A stretch of DNA of 64,000 nucleotides from Flexistipes sp. GTDB lineage: Bacteria; Chrysiogenota; Deferribacteres; Deferribacterales; Flexistipitaceae. Shown piece after piece: positions 33,831 through 43,336 of the stretch (the stretch's first letter is position 1; the number at the start of each line of letters is the position of its first letter). The translations under genes were made by a program, and so were the position numbers. Location: positions 154,243-218,242 of the forward strand of contig NZ_JAXKVW010000003.1 in NCBI RefSeq assembly GCF_036172515.1, given 5' to 3'. The notes beneath the pieces were generated by a model that saw only the letters and a program-made list of their open reading frames with translations, was not told the DNA's origin and ran no database searches.

Positions 33831-35147
33831 ATGTTTAAAAAGATTGAGAACATATTTTCGGTACCCGAATTAAGAAGACGGATATTGTTTACACTTGCCT
33901 TGTTAATAGTTTATAGAATCGGTACACATGTACCCACGCCAGGTATAAATTCTGATGCGCTGCAGCAGTTTTTTGCCCAGCAGTCCGGTAACATTCTTGG
34001 TATGGTTGACATGTTTACCGGAGGTGCTCTCAGTCGTTTAACCGTTTTCGGACTTGGTATTATGCCTTATATTTCCGCCTCAATTATTATACAGTTATTA
34101 ACAGTTGTTGTTCCGCACTTGGCTGAACTGAAGAAACAGGGCTCAGAAGGCCAGGAGAAAATAACGAAATACACAAGGTATGGTACAGTTGGCATAAGTG
34201 CTGTGCAGGGGCTTGGTATAGCTATAGGGCTGGAAGCCATGAATTCTCCAACGGGCACGGCAGTTGTTATGTTTCCGGGGTGGGGATTCAGACTCGTGAC
34301 AGCTCTGACCCTGACAACAGGTACTGTCTTTCTTATGTGGCTGGGTGAGAGGATAACGGAAAAAGGTATCGGCAATGGTATTTCCCTTATAATATTTGCT
34401 GGTATTGTTGCAAGGTTTCCTGCTGCAGTGGCAAACACCTTTAGAATGATGCAGACCGGGGAACTTCAGATTATCACACTGATTGTTGTACTTGCGATTA
34501 TACTTGGTGTTACGGCAGCTATTGTATATGTGGAGATTTCCAGCAGACGACTGCCTATTCAGTATGTCCGGAAGGCCGGAGCCGGAACCAGAGGCGGGAA
34601 TGTTTCTAATTCTTATCTGCCCCTGAAGCTGAACCCGGCAAATGTTATCCCGATAATTTTTGCCGCGTCCATTATGTCATTCCCCAGTACTCTTTCTACC
34701 TTTTCACAAAATTCAATTTTTTCTCAGATCGGTGTGTGGTTTTCCCCCTCATCGCCAGTTTACTATATTTTGTATGTAGTAATGATTGTGTTTTTCACTT
34801 ATTTTTATACATCTATCATTTTTAATCCGGATGATGTAGCTGACAATATACAGAAAAGCGGTGGAGTCATACCAGGCAAAAGACCCGGCAAAGCAACGTC
34901 AGATTTTATCGATTATGTCCTTTCCAGACTGACATTTATTGGAGCACTGTATCTTTCTGTTTTGGCGATTTTGCCCCAGTTTATCATATCCTGGTTTAAC
35001 GTTCCGTTCTATTTCGGCGGCACAAGTCTTCTTATTGTAATAGGTGTGGGGCTTGATCTTATTCAGCGTATTGAATCGCATCTGATAACACATAATTATG
35101 ACGGATTTTTAAAGAGAGGAAAAGTTAAAAGAGGTGGTTTTGCATGA
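33831..35147 (+). CDS. secY: Protein translocase subunit SecY
   Basis: A 438-residue ten-helix channel of the Sec system. It starts MFKKIENIFSVPELRRRILF. The plug region GMVDMFTGGALSRLTVFGLG and the cytoplasmic loop with RRLPIQYVRKAG are present. The ATG at 33831 is chosen because GAGG lies 6 nt upstream. A TTG 12 nt earlier has no ribosome site. It overlaps adk by 4 nt. Confidence 0.97.
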   Translation: MFKKIENIFSVPELRRRILFTLALLIVYRIGTHVPTPGINSDALQQFFAQQSGNILGMVDMFTGGALSRLTVFGLGIMPYISASIIIQLLTVVVPHLAELKKQGSEGQEKITKYTRYGTVGISAVQGLGIAIGLEAMNSPTGTAVVMFPGWGFRLVTALTLTTGTVFLMWLGERITEKGIGNGISLIIFAGIVARFPAAVANTFRMMQTGELQIITLIVVLAIILGVTAAIVYVEISSRRLPIQYVRKAGAGTRGGNVSNSYLPLKLNPANVIPIIFAASIMSFPSTLSTFSQNSIFSQIGVWFSPSSPVYYILYVVMIVFFTYFYTSIIFNPDDVADNIQKSGGVIPGKRPGKATSDFIDYVLSRLTFIGALYLSVLAILPQFIISWFNVPFYFGGTSLLIVIGVGLDLIQRIESHLITHNYDGFLKRGKVKRGGFA

Positions 35148-35791
35148 TTAATATGGTTTTTTTGGGCCCTCCGGGGGCGGGTAAGGGTACTCAGTCTGAA
35201 CAGATTATTAAGGATTTTGGAATTGTGCAAGTTTCAACAGGTGATATCCTCAGAAAAGCTGTAAAAGATGGAAGTGAACTCGGAAAACTTGCCAAGCAGT
35301 ATATGGATGAAGGCAAACTGGTGCCGGATGATGTGATTATAGGCATTGTAAAAGATCGTTTGAAAGAAAATGATTGCCAGAACGGTTTCATACTTGACGG
35401 TTTTCCCAGAACCATACCTCAGGCTGAAGCTCTGGATAAAATGCTTAAAGAAGATCTGAATATATCTCTGACACATGTGATTTCTCTGGAAGTGGATGAC
35501 GGAAAAATTATAGAAAGGCTGACCGGCAGAAGAACCTGTCCGCAGTGCGGCAGAGGTTACCATATTTCTTTTGATCCCCCGCAAAAGCAAGAAATTTGTG
35601 ATGAATGCAACACTCAGCTTATTCAAAGGGATGACGATAAAGAGGAAACAATAAAAAAACGACTGAACGTTTATCACGAGCAGACAGTGCAGTTAAAGGA
35701 TTACTATGGAAAACAGAGTATACTGACAACTGTGGACGGTGAAAAAACTCCCGATGAGGTATATAAAAATATTAAAGATATTTTAAGCTGA
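35144..35791 (+). CDS. adk: Adenylate kinase, zinc LID type
   Basis: A 215-residue enzyme converting AMP and ATP to two ADP. The P-loop is GPPGAGKGTQ near residue 8, and the AMP-binding DGFPRT motif is present. The long LID carries CPQC and CDEC pairs, so it binds zinc, as in Gram-positive and thermophilic enzymes. The ATGA overlap with secY implies translational coupling. Confidence 0.97.
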   Translation: MINMVFLGPPGAGKGTQSEQIIKDFGIVQVSTGDILRKAVKDGSELGKLAKQYMDEGKLVPDDVIIGIVKDRLKENDCQNGFILDGFPRTIPQAEALDKMLKEDLNISLTHVISLEVDDGKIIERLTGRRTCPQCGRGYHISFDPPQKQEICDECNTQLIQRDDDKEETIKKRLNVYHEQTVQLKDYYGKQSILTTVDGEKTPDEVYKNIKDILS

Positions 35792-35794
35792 CAT

Positions 35795-36538
35795 ATGGTT
35801 ATATTGAAATCTTCCAGTGAACTGGAATATATGAGAAAAGCCGGGGCAATTGTAAAAGAGGTTCTTAACGGTTTATACGATATTATAAAACCCGGTGTTA
35901 CCACAAAAACTATTGACAAATATGTTTATGATACTATAATTTCCCGCTCAGCTACGCCTTCGTTTAAAAATTACCGGGGGTTCAGCGGTTCAGCTTGTGT
36001 ATCGATAAACGAAGTGGTTGTTCACGGAATACCAGGAGAGAATGTTCTCAAAAACGGCGATATAATAAGTGTGGATGTTGGAGCATATAAAGACGGTTTT
36101 CACGGAGATGCCGCCAGGACATACCCTGTCGGTGAAATAAGTGACAAAGCGTCAAAACTGATAGACGTAACAAAAGGAAGTTTTTTTAAAGGAATTGAAA
36201 AGGCTGAAGTCGGCGGGAGACTGCTTGATATCTCTAATGCTATTCAGACTTATGTCGAAGAAAATGGATTTAATGTAATAAGGGATTATTACGGACACGG
36301 AATCGGCAGGGAGTTGCATGAAGACCCTGCTATACCTAATTACGGGAAACCTAACCGCGGCACAAGGCTTAGGGCTGGCATGGTTTTAGCAATAGAACCT
36401 ATGGTTGTTGAAGGCAGTTATGAGGTTGAAACTCTGGATGACGGCTGGACAGTCGTGACAAAAGACCGGGGGCTTGCTGCACATTATGAAAATACTGTGG
36501 CAATTACCCATAACGGGCCGGAAATATTAACAAACTAA
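35795..36538 (+). CDS. map: Methionine aminopeptidase, type I
   Basis: A 247-residue cytoplasmic metalloprotease that removes the initiator Met. Metal ligands fall in DVGAYKDGFHGDAART, the HGIGRELHEDP motif and AIEPM. No N-terminal zinc extension is present. It lies 3 nt after adk in the secY-adk-map-infA order. Confidence 0.97.
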   Translation: MVILKSSSELEYMRKAGAIVKEVLNGLYDIIKPGVTTKTIDKYVYDTIISRSATPSFKNYRGFSGSACVSINEVVVHGIPGENVLKNGDIISVDVGAYKDGFHGDAARTYPVGEISDKASKLIDVTKGSFFKGIEKAEVGGRLLDISNAIQTYVEENGFNVIRDYYGHGIGRELHEDPAIPNYGKPNRGTRLRAGMVLAIEPMVVEGSYEVETLDDGWTVVTKDRGLAAHYENTVAITHNGPEILTN

Positions 36539-36547
36539 GGAATTGGT

Positions 36548-36766
36548 ATGGGGAAAAAGGATACTATCGAGTTTGAAGGCACAGTACTTGAAGCGTTGCC
36601 CAATGCAATGTTCAGAGTAGAGCTGGAAAACGAACACGAAGTTTTGGCTCATTTATCAGGCAAGATGCGTATGCATTTTATCAGGATTCTACCGGGTGAT
36701 AAGGTTACCGTAGAGATTTCCCCGTATGACCTGTCAAGAGGAAGAATTACTTACAGGCACAAATAA
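36548..36766 (+). CDS. infA: Translation initiation factor IF-1
   Basis: A 72-residue OB-fold protein with [20 protein letters not shown] and GRITYRHK at the C terminus. Length is exactly normal. Confidence 0.97.
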   Translation: MGKKDTIEFEGTVLEALPNAMFRVELENEHEVLAHLSGKMRMHFIRILPGDKVTVEISPYDLSRGRITYRHK

Positions 36767-36780
36767 GCAAGGAGTCAGTA

Positions 36781-36894
36781 ATGAAAGTGAAAGCTAGTGT
36801 AAAACCGATATGTAAAAAGTGTAAAGTAATTAAGCGCAGGGGAATTGTAAGAGTTATTTGTGAAAACCCCCGTCACAAGCAAAGACAAGGTTAA
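36781..36894 (+). CDS. rpmJ: 50S ribosomal protein L36
   Basis: A 37-residue protein starting [20 protein letters not shown]. Zinc ligands are Cys11, Cys14, Cys27 and His32, the zinc-binding form. AAGGAG lies upstream. Read directly from the sequence because it is short. It lies between infA and rpsM, the usual place. Confidence 0.96.
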   Translation: MKVKASVKPICKKCKVIKRRGIVRVICENPRHKQRQG

Positions 36895-36905
36895 GGAGGC
36901 AATTA

Positions 36906-37274
36906 GTGGCACGTATAGCTGGTGTTGACATACCTAATAATAAAAAAGTGGAAGTGGGGCTTACCTATATCTACGGAATCGGTCCGAGTACCGCTTTGAG
37001 AATTGTTGAAGAATCCGGGGTAGACCGCACAAAACGAGTTAGTGAACTCAGTGAGCAGGAAATTTCCGCAATCAGGAAATTTATCGACTCTCATCTGATG
37101 GTGGAAGGTGATCTGCGTAAAGAAAAGGCTATGAACATTAAACGCCTCATGGAGATTAACTGTTACAGAGGATACAGACATAAAAACAATATGCCCTGCA
37201 GAGGGCAGAAAACACGCAGTAATGCCCGCACAAGAAGGGGCATGGCCGGAAGAGGCAGTATAAAAAGAAAATAA
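36906..37274 (+). CDS. rpsM: 30S ribosomal protein S13
   Basis: A 122-residue head protein starting [20 protein letters not shown], with the C-terminal [14 protein letters not shown] that reaches the P site. The start is GTG behind AAGGAGG. Confidence 0.97.
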   Translation: MARIAGVDIPNNKKVEVGLTYIYGIGPSTALRIVEESGVDRTKRVSELSEQEISAIRKFIDSHLMVEGDLRKEKAMNIKRLMEINCYRGYRHKNNMPCRGQKTRSNARTRRGMAGRGSIKRK

Positions 37275-37297
37275 GTTTAGCATAGAGTGGAGGAATC

Positions 37298-37678
37298 ATG
37301 GCTAAGCCAAGAAAAAGAAGAGAAAAAAGAAATATCCCCAAGGGTGTAGCGCACATTCAGTCGACATTTAACAATACAATTGTTACTTTTTCCGATATTA
37401 ACGGCAATACGGTCTGCTGGTCAGCCAGCGGCGGAGAAGGGTTTAAGAATTCGAGAAAATCCACCCCTTATGCAGCTCAGCTGACAGCTGAATCTGCTGC
37501 CAAAAAGGCTCTTGATAACGGAATGAGAGAGGTGGAAATTAATGTGAAAGGTCCAGGAGCGGGCCGGGAAAATGCAATCAGGGCAATTCAGTCTGCAGGT
37601 ATTAAGATAACAGTTATCAGGGACACTACTCCTGTGCCACATAACGGCTGCAGACCGAGAAAGAAAAGAAGAGTATAA
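37298..37678 (+). CDS. rpsK: 30S ribosomal protein S11
   Basis: A 126-residue platform protein: [20 protein letters not shown] and the C-terminal [22 protein letters not shown] precedes the ATG. Confidence 0.97.
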   Translation: MAKPRKRREKRNIPKGVAHIQSTFNNTIVTFSDINGNTVCWSASGGEGFKNSRKSTPYAAQLTAESAAKKALDNGMREVEINVKGPGAGRENAIRAIQSAGIKITVIRDTTPVPHNGCRPRKKRRV

Positions 37679-37693
37679 TGTTGGAGGTTAGCT

Positions 37694-38320
37694 TTGGCTA
37701 GATATACAGAAGCGGTATGTAAATTATGCAGGAGAGAAGGACAAAAGCTGTATTTGAAAGGTGAAAGGTGCTTTAAAGACAAGTGCGGTTTTGAGAAAAA
37801 AGGGTATCCACCCGGTCAGCACGGTCAGATGCGTAAAAAAATCAGTGATTATGGAATGCAGCTAAGGGAAAAACAGAAGGTTAAAAGGATATATGGTGTT
37901 TTAGAGGCACAGTTCAGAGTGTATTTTGCAAAAGCGGTGCAAAGGGAAGGCATTACCGGTGAGAATCTGCTGCAGATACTTGAGAGAAGGCTGGATAATG
38001 TTGTCTTCAGGTCAGGTTTTGCAAGCAGCAGGAACGAAGCAAGGCAGTTTGTCAATCATAATCATTTTGTTGTAAACGGCAAAAAAATAAATATCCCTTC
38101 ATTTCAGGTTAGACCCGGGGATGTTGTTGAACTGAAAGAGAAAAGCCGCAAAATTCCACGTATAAATGAATCGCTTGAAACGGCGGAAGGCAGAGGAATT
38201 CCGGAATGGGTTGCAGTCGACAAATCGGGATATAAATCCACTGTTAACAGATTGCCCGCTAGAGATGATATAGCTTATGACATTCACGAACACCTGATTG
38301 TCGAGCTTTACTCTAAGTAA
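37694..38320 (+). CDS. rpsD: 30S ribosomal protein S4, zinc-binding form
   Basis: A 208-residue primary assembly protein. The N terminus has four Cys (residues 9, 12, 26, 31) in CKLC and RCFKDKC, the zinc-binding variant. The S4 RNA-binding domain [20 protein letters not shown] follows. The start is TTG with TTGGAGG upstream. Confidence 0.97.
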   Translation: MARYTEAVCKLCRREGQKLYLKGERCFKDKCGFEKKGYPPGQHGQMRKKISDYGMQLREKQKVKRIYGVLEAQFRVYFAKAVQREGITGENLLQILERRLDNVVFRSGFASSRNEARQFVNHNHFVVNGKKINIPSFQVRPGDVVELKEKSRKIPRINESLETAEGRGIPEWVAVDKSGYKSTVNRLPARDDIAYDIHEHLIVELYSK

Positions 38321-38352
38321 CTATAGGTTAGTTAGTATTGGAGGATTATTTA

Positions 38353-39360
38353 ATGATAGTAATGAATTTTAGAAGCCTTATAAAGCCGAAAAAAATTGAG
38401 CAGGAAAAAGTTACAAAGAATTACGGGAAATATTCTATAGAACCGTATGAAAAAGGCTTCGGTATTACTGTGGGCAACGCTTTAAGAAGGGTTTTGCTCT
38501 CTTCGATAGAAGGGAGTGCTGTTGTCGGCATTAGAATTGATGGTGTAAACCACGAATATGCAACTATACCCGGAGTTCTTGAAGATGTTGTTGATATTAT
38601 TCTTAATGTCAAATCTCTTGATCTTAAGCTTCATACCCATGAGCAGCGAAAAGTAAGAATTGAGAAAAAAGGTGAAGGCAACGTTACAGCTGCCGACATT
38701 ATTGGTGATCCAAATGTTGAAGTTCTGGACGGAAGTCAGCACATTGCAACCATCACCGATCCCAATGTAACGCTCAATATGGAGTTGTTTGTTGAAAGAG
38801 GCGTCGGATATGTCCCTGCTGAGGATATGAAGGAGAAATTTGATGAAGTGGATATCATTCCTGTTGATGCTGTCTTTGCACCAATAAGAAAGGTTAACTA
38901 CACAGTTGACAATGCAAGGGTTGGCCACAGTACAGATTATGATAAACTCATCCTTGAGCTTGAAACCGACGGTTCCATCAACCCTGAAGATGCCATTGCA
39001 TTTGCTGCTAAAATTATAAAAGATCATATGGAACTTTTTATCAATTTTGAAGAGCCGGAGTATGAAGAAGAGGAAGATGAAGTTGATGAGAAGAATGAGC
39101 AAATCCTTGAACTTTTGGATAAAAGCATCGAAGAGCTTGAGCTGTCAGTGAGGGCATATAACTGCCTTAAAAATGCTGAAATTAAGACTTTGGCTGAGCT
39201 CTGTTCCAAAACTGATGCAGAAATGCTGAAAACAAAAAACTTTGGAAGAAAGTCACTGGAAGAGATTAAAAAAGTTTTGAGTGAGCTGGGACTGAGCTTA
39301 GGAATGGATTTGGAGAGTATCGGTTATACTGAGAAAAATGAATCTGAGGGAGAGGAATAA
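38353..39360 (+). CDS. rpoA: RNA polymerase alpha subunit
   Basis: A 335-residue subunit. The N-terminal assembly domain has GITVGNALRRVLLSSIEGSA. An acidic linker (EEPEYEEEEDEVDEKNEQ) joins the C-terminal domain with helix-hairpin-helix motifs (NFGRKSLEEIKKVL), which binds UP elements and activators. The ATG at 38353 is chosen because GGAGG is at 38340-38344. rplQ starts directly after the stop. Confidence 0.97.
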   Translation: MIVMNFRSLIKPKKIEQEKVTKNYGKYSIEPYEKGFGITVGNALRRVLLSSIEGSAVVGIRIDGVNHEYATIPGVLEDVVDIILNVKSLDLKLHTHEQRKVRIEKKGEGNVTAADIIGDPNVEVLDGSQHIATITDPNVTLNMELFVERGVGYVPAEDMKEKFDEVDIIPVDAVFAPIRKVNYTVDNARVGHSTDYDKLILELETDGSINPEDAIAFAAKIIKDHMELFINFEEPEYEEEEDEVDEKNEQILELLDKSIEELELSVRAYNCLKNAEIKTLAELCSKTDAEMLKTKNFGRKSLEEIKKVLSELGLSLGMDLESIGYTEKNESEGEE

Positions 39361-39771
39361 ATGCGTCACAGAATATCCGGAAAAAAGTTAGGTAAATCAA
39401 CACCACATAGATATGCTATGTTGAGAAACATGGCTAAATCTTTAGTGGAACATGGAAGAATAGAAACAACTGTAGACAGAGCGAAGACTCTCAGACAGTT
39501 TGTTGAGCCCTTGATCACACTTGGCAAAAAAGGTGATGTTTCCGCCAGGAGACTCGCTTTAAGACGACTCCCCGATAAAAAAGCGGTTCACAGGATTTTC
39601 GATGAAATATCACCTAAATTCAAAAACAGACCGGGTGGATACACCAGGATACTGAAAACTGGATACAGGGAAGGTGATAACGCTAATTCTGCAATAATAG
39701 AATTTGTAGAGGATATCAGTACACCCGGGCAATCTTCGGAAAATGAGGAAACTGCAGAAAAAAGTGAATAA
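39361..39771 (+). CDS. rplQ: 50S ribosomal protein L17
   Basis: A 136-residue protein starting MRHRISGKKLGKSTPHRYAM, with a core of normal length and an acidic C-terminal tail (SSENEETAEKSE). The ATG abuts the rpoA stop. A terminator follows, inside the next reading frame. Confidence 0.97.
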   Translation: MRHRISGKKLGKSTPHRYAMLRNMAKSLVEHGRIETTVDRAKTLRQFVEPLITLGKKGDVSARRLALRRLPDKKAVHRIFDEISPKFKNRPGGYTRILKTGYREGDNANSAIIEFVEDISTPGQSSENEETAEKSE

Positions 39772-39777
39772 GCATAT

Positions 39778-40365
39778 ATGAATAAATCAGATATGAAAAG
39801 GGGGGTTAAAAGCCCCCCTTTTTTTTTAGAAGCAAAAAATCTGAATTTTTCAAGAAACAATGAAATAATTTTGAAGGATATCAATTTCACCGGCGCTTTT
39901 AGTGGAGTCTGTCTTATCAAAGGAATGGTGGGCACAGGCAAAACCACACTTTTGAAATTAATTGCAGATATCTTTGAACCCGATTCCGGCATGGTCTCGC
40001 TTAAATATAAAGATGTAGAAAGTACTAAATATTTTGTTCATGCCAACCCCGAATTTAATTTTGTAATGGGAAACGTCCAGGATGAGATTAAAATAGCAGG
40101 ATTGAACTCTGATAAGTTTGACAGCTACAATAATATGGATATTGATGAATTATCAGGCGGTCAGCTTAAAAAACTATCCGTTTTGATTGCAGTTGAAAGC
40201 AATAAGGATATTGTTATAATAGATGAGCCCTTTGAGATGCTTGATGATAATGAAATGATGAATGTCTATGAAACAATAGTGGAGAAATCCGGTAAAAAGG
40301 GATTTGTTATTGCTACACATGAAAATATTCTGGATGATGTAGCTGAAGTGATAATTAATCTGTGA
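39778..40365 (+). CDS. EcfA-like ABC transporter ATPase, first of a pair
   Basis: A 195-residue ATP-binding protein with Walker A GMVGTGKT (49-56), signature LSGGQ, Walker B IVIIDEP and an H-loop His in ATH. The Q-loop region reads ANPEFNFVMGNVQDEI, very like energy-coupling-factor (vitamin/metal uptake) ATPases, but the Gln is replaced by Ala. Its place right after rplQ matches ecfA1 in Firmicutes. No EcfT follows. The only start codons (39778, 39793) lie before the rplQ terminator, so the N terminus is encoded by the hairpin. The substrate is unknown. Confidence 0.75.
   Translation: MNKSDMKRGVKSPPFFLEAKNLNFSRNNEIILKDINFTGAFSGVCLIKGMVGTGKTTLLKLIADIFEPDSGMVSLKYKDVESTKYFVHANPEFNFVMGNVQDEIKIAGLNSDKFDSYNNMDIDELSGGQLKKLSVLIAVESNKDIVIIDEPFEMLDDNEMMNVYETIVEKSGKKGFVIATHENILDDVAEVIINL
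39796..39827 (+). terminator. Intrinsic terminator after rplQ, inside the next ORF
   Basis: Six G (39800-39805) pair with six C (39813-39818) around a TTAAAAG loop. They are preceded by AAAA and followed by nine T. This is a textbook terminator for the ribosomal block, but it lies within codons 6-17 of the following ATPase frame. Confidence 0.88.
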
Positions 40366-40372
40366 GAGATAG

Positions 40373-40939
40373 ATGTATTTTTATGCTGATCAGCTGAGCT
40401 TGTCTGCGGATGGGAAAACAATATTTCATGATATTTCTTTTGAGCTTTTAAAAGGCAGTATTACATGTGTTTACGGATGCAATGGTTCCGGAAAAACAGT
40501 GTTGCTAAAAACATTATTGGGGCTCATACAACCTGACAGAGGGGAAATTAGAAAGTTTGTTGATAATAATGAAATAGGTGCCTGTCTGCAGTTTCCGGAA
40601 CACCTTATATATCATTCAACAGTTGAGAAAGAAATCATAAGCTTAACTTCAGACAGAGGATTGGCTGATGAGGTTTTGCAAAATCTGGGGCTGACAGGTA
40701 AAAGTACAGTTTCTCCTATGCTTTTAAGTGAGGGGCAAAAAAGACTGATGTTTCTCATGTCGCTGTTTGTTTCGCATACACTGGTTTTTATCGACGAGCC
40801 TTTTACATCTCTTGACCGCAGGAGTATTAATTTTATCGCTGATAAAATGAAAGTTTACGCCGGAAATGGTAAAAGCATTCTTTATACCACAAACAGGGTC
40901 AGGCAAACTGTTCATGCTGATAAGATTGTTAAATTATAG
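40373..40939 (+). CDS. EcfA-like ABC transporter ATPase, second of a pair
   Basis: A 188-residue ATPase. Walker A is GCNGSGKT, and the Q-loop LQFPEHLIYHSTVEKEI is of energy-coupling-factor type with Gln kept. The signature is LLSEGQ instead of LSGGQ and Walker B is LVFIDEP. The H-loop His is missing (YTTN). With the partner 7 nt upstream, each protein lacks a different motif residue, so a heterodimer with one good ATP site is plausible. No membrane partner is encoded next to it. Confidence 0.75.
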   Translation: MYFYADQLSLSADGKTIFHDISFELLKGSITCVYGCNGSGKTVLLKTLLGLIQPDRGEIRKFVDNNEIGACLQFPEHLIYHSTVEKEIISLTSDRGLADEVLQNLGLTGKSTVSPMLLSEGQKRLMFLMSLFVSHTLVFIDEPFTSLDRRSINFIADKMKVYAGNGKSILYTTNRVRQTVHADKIVKL

Positions 40940-40948
40940 AGGTTTGTT

Positions 40949-41503
40949 ATGAGAATAGAAGATCAGTTTGTTTTTTATGGCAAAAAATGTGTAGAAGAGG
41001 GGATGACAACCTCATTCTTCGGTAATATTTCTTTTTTGCAGGGTGATCTGCTGTATATTACTGCATCAGGAGCTATGCTTGACGATCTGGGACAAAATGA
41101 TATTTTGCAGCTTAATATTAAAAAGGAATTTCCTGCTGAAAAAAGTGCTTCATCTGAATTGTGTGTTCATCGTAAGATATATGAAAGAACATCTTTTAAA
41201 AGCGTAATACACACCCACAGCTTATATACAGTTATTCTTTCAAAGCATGAATCACAACTTTCATTTCAGCTTTCCGAAGTGTTGCCTTTCCTGGAGAACA
41301 TACCGGTTGTTGAAGGCAGAAGCGGCAGTATGCAGCTGGCTGAGAATGTGGCGTCTGCCGCCGAAAAAAGCTGTCTTGTGGTTGTGAAGGAACATGGTGT
41401 ATTTGCCCAGGCTTCATCATTGAAAGAAGCCTATGTCAGAATTTCAGCTTTGGAATATGTCAGCAAAAAGACCGTCCTTGAACAGATATATTATCGGGGA
41501 TGA
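40949..41503 (+). CDS. Class II aldolase/adducin-family protein
   Basis: A 184-residue protein of the fuculose/ribulose-phosphate aldolase and epimerase superfamily. Zinc ligands are apparent in HTHSLYT and EHGVFA. The catalytic-type acidic residue is in SSELCVHRKIYE, and GNISF near residue 25 is the substrate-phosphate loop. It could be an aldolase, a 4-epimerase or a methylthioribulose-phosphate dehydratase. The sequence alone does not decide. It is co-directional with the ATPase pair and the ABC-F gene, with gaps under 10 nt. Confidence 0.75.
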   Translation: MRIEDQFVFYGKKCVEEGMTTSFFGNISFLQGDLLYITASGAMLDDLGQNDILQLNIKKEFPAEKSASSELCVHRKIYERTSFKSVIHTHSLYTVILSKHESQLSFQLSEVLPFLENIPVVEGRSGSMQLAENVASAAEKSCLVVVKEHGVFAQASSLKEAYVRISALEYVSKKTVLEQIYYRG

Positions 41504-41506
41504 TGT

Positions 41507-43336
41507 GTGAATGTACTAAATGTTAAGTATATTAATAAAAGCTACGCTGCCGATCCTGTTTTCCGTGATGTTTCGTTTTCTGTTAACAAAGGTGAGAAGG
41601 TTGCACTTATCGGACAAAACGGCAGTGGCAAATCCACCCTTTTGAAGATTATTTCCGGGGACATTCCGGCAGATTCCGGTGATATTATTCTGGCCAAGTC
41701 ATCAAAAATCGCTTCGATCAGCCAGGAAACCTGTTTTAAAGGGACACTGTTTGAGTTTATGACTGAAGATTACAGAGACTTATTAAAGATGGAAACAGAG
41801 ATGCAGAAGCATCTGACACCTGATGAGCTGGATTCATTAATGCTGAAGTATGAAAAGGAAGGCGGATATGAATATAAAGCAAAAATAAGGACAGTACTTA
41901 AAGGTCTCGGTTTTGCAGAATCTGAGTGGGAGAGAGATTTCGGCGAATTATCCGGCGGGGAAAAGATAAGGGGGAAACTTGCAAGAGTATTAGCCGGCAG
42001 AGGCGATATTCTGCTGTTGGACGAGCCTACGAACCATCTTGATATCGGTATGATTATCTGGCTGGAAAATTTTATTAAGAATACGGACAAAACAGTTATT
42101 TTTGTGAGTCATGACAGAAGATTTATCAGAAATACAGCAACAGGTGTTCTCTATTTGGCTGATAAAAATCTGATGAGTTTTAACTTGAATTATGAAGAAT
42201 TTGAAAAGCATTTGAATATAGAGATTGAAAAGGGAAGAAAGCAGAAACGTTTAATTGATGACAGGAAAAAAGAGCTTGAAGAGTTTATCAGGAAATACAG
42301 GGCAGGTATTAAATCCAAGCAGGTAACAATGAGAGAAAAAATGCTAGATGATTTAGAAAATCAGGAAAAGAGTCTATTTACACCCGAAAAAAACAATACA
42401 TCATCTTTTGATATAGGCAAAAACAGAGAGGAAAATGCAACGGTCCTTGATGTTACTAAGCTTGGGATAGGTTATGGAAGCGATATTATAAAAGAAAACA
42501 TTTCCTTTAAATTATACAAAGGAGAAAAAACTGCTCTTATAGGTTCTAATGGCACAGGAAAATCGACTTTTCTGAAAGTGATTGCGGGGCGTATGAAAGG
42601 GTTATCCGGTGATTTTTCTCTGGGCAGCAGGGTGCAGGTTGGGTATCTGGATCAGAATTTTGAAAATTTGAATTCGGATCACACTGTCATGGAAGAGCTT
42701 CTGAATATGAGCACTGAGCTTGATGTGAATGACGTGCTGAGTACAGCTGCAAGACTTGGGCTTGAAAGTGAAGATATGAATAAAAAAATCGAAGTACTCA
42801 GCGGTGGTGAGAAAACCAGGGTTTGTTTTATTAAACTTGTTTTAAAAGGTGCCAACTTTCTTATACTTGATGAGCCTACCAACCATCTGGACATTGAGGG
42901 TGTAAAAGCTCTGAAGGAAGCACTGTTGAGGTTTTCCGGTGCAGTTTTGCTTGTTTCCCATGACAGATACTTTCTGGAAGGTATCGCAGATAAATATATA
43001 GTATTTAAAGATACAGGCATTTTTGAGGATTATGGCAGTATTGATAATATTATTGAAAAGTATTCTTTGCAGTATCAGTCTGTTAATGATAAGAAAAAAC
43101 GAGAGAGTAAAAATATTAGTGTTAAAAAGAAACGGGTTAACAATTTTAAAGTGGATCAGGCTAAAGAGATGATCCTGGAGATAGAAGATCAGCTGGAAGA
43201 GCTTTATTCGGAAAGAAACGAACTGGAAACGGAATGGGAACGTCTGGCCGAGGTGAATAAAAATATAGATTCTCTTGAAGAAGAATTAATTTATAAGTAT
43301 GATGAGCTGGAAAAATTAGAAAAGGGGGAAGTATGA
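41507..43336 (+). CDS. ABC-F family ATPase (Uup-like)
   Basis: A 609-residue protein with two ABC domains on one chain and no membrane segments. Walker A motifs are GQNGSGKS and GSNGTGKS, signatures LSGGEK twice, Walker B LLLDEPTNHLD and LILDEPTNHLD. The C-terminal coiled coil (about 530-609, rich in Glu/Lys) is typical of the Uup subgroup, cytoplasmic proteins acting on ribosomes or branched DNA. The start is GTG. The stop overlaps the hemL ATG. Confidence 0.9.
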   Translation: MNVLNVKYINKSYAADPVFRDVSFSVNKGEKVALIGQNGSGKSTLLKIISGDIPADSGDIILAKSSKIASISQETCFKGTLFEFMTEDYRDLLKMETEMQKHLTPDELDSLMLKYEKEGGYEYKAKIRTVLKGLGFAESEWERDFGELSGGEKIRGKLARVLAGRGDILLLDEPTNHLDIGMIIWLENFIKNTDKTVIFVSHDRRFIRNTATGVLYLADKNLMSFNLNYEEFEKHLNIEIEKGRKQKRLIDDRKKELEEFIRKYRAGIKSKQVTMREKMLDDLENQEKSLFTPEKNNTSSFDIGKNREENATVLDVTKLGIGYGSDIIKENISFKLYKGEKTALIGSNGTGKSTFLKVIAGRMKGLSGDFSLGSRVQVGYLDQNFENLNSDHTVMEELLNMSTELDVNDVLSTAARLGLESEDMNKKIEVLSGGEKTRVCFIKLVLKGANFLILDEPTNHLDIEGVKALKEALLRFSGAVLLVSHDRYFLEGIADKYIVFKDTGIFEDYGSIDNIIEKYSLQYQSVNDKKKRESKNISVKKKRVNNFKVDQAKEMILEIEDQLEELYSERNELETEWERLAEVNKNIDSLEEELIYKYDELEKLEKGEV

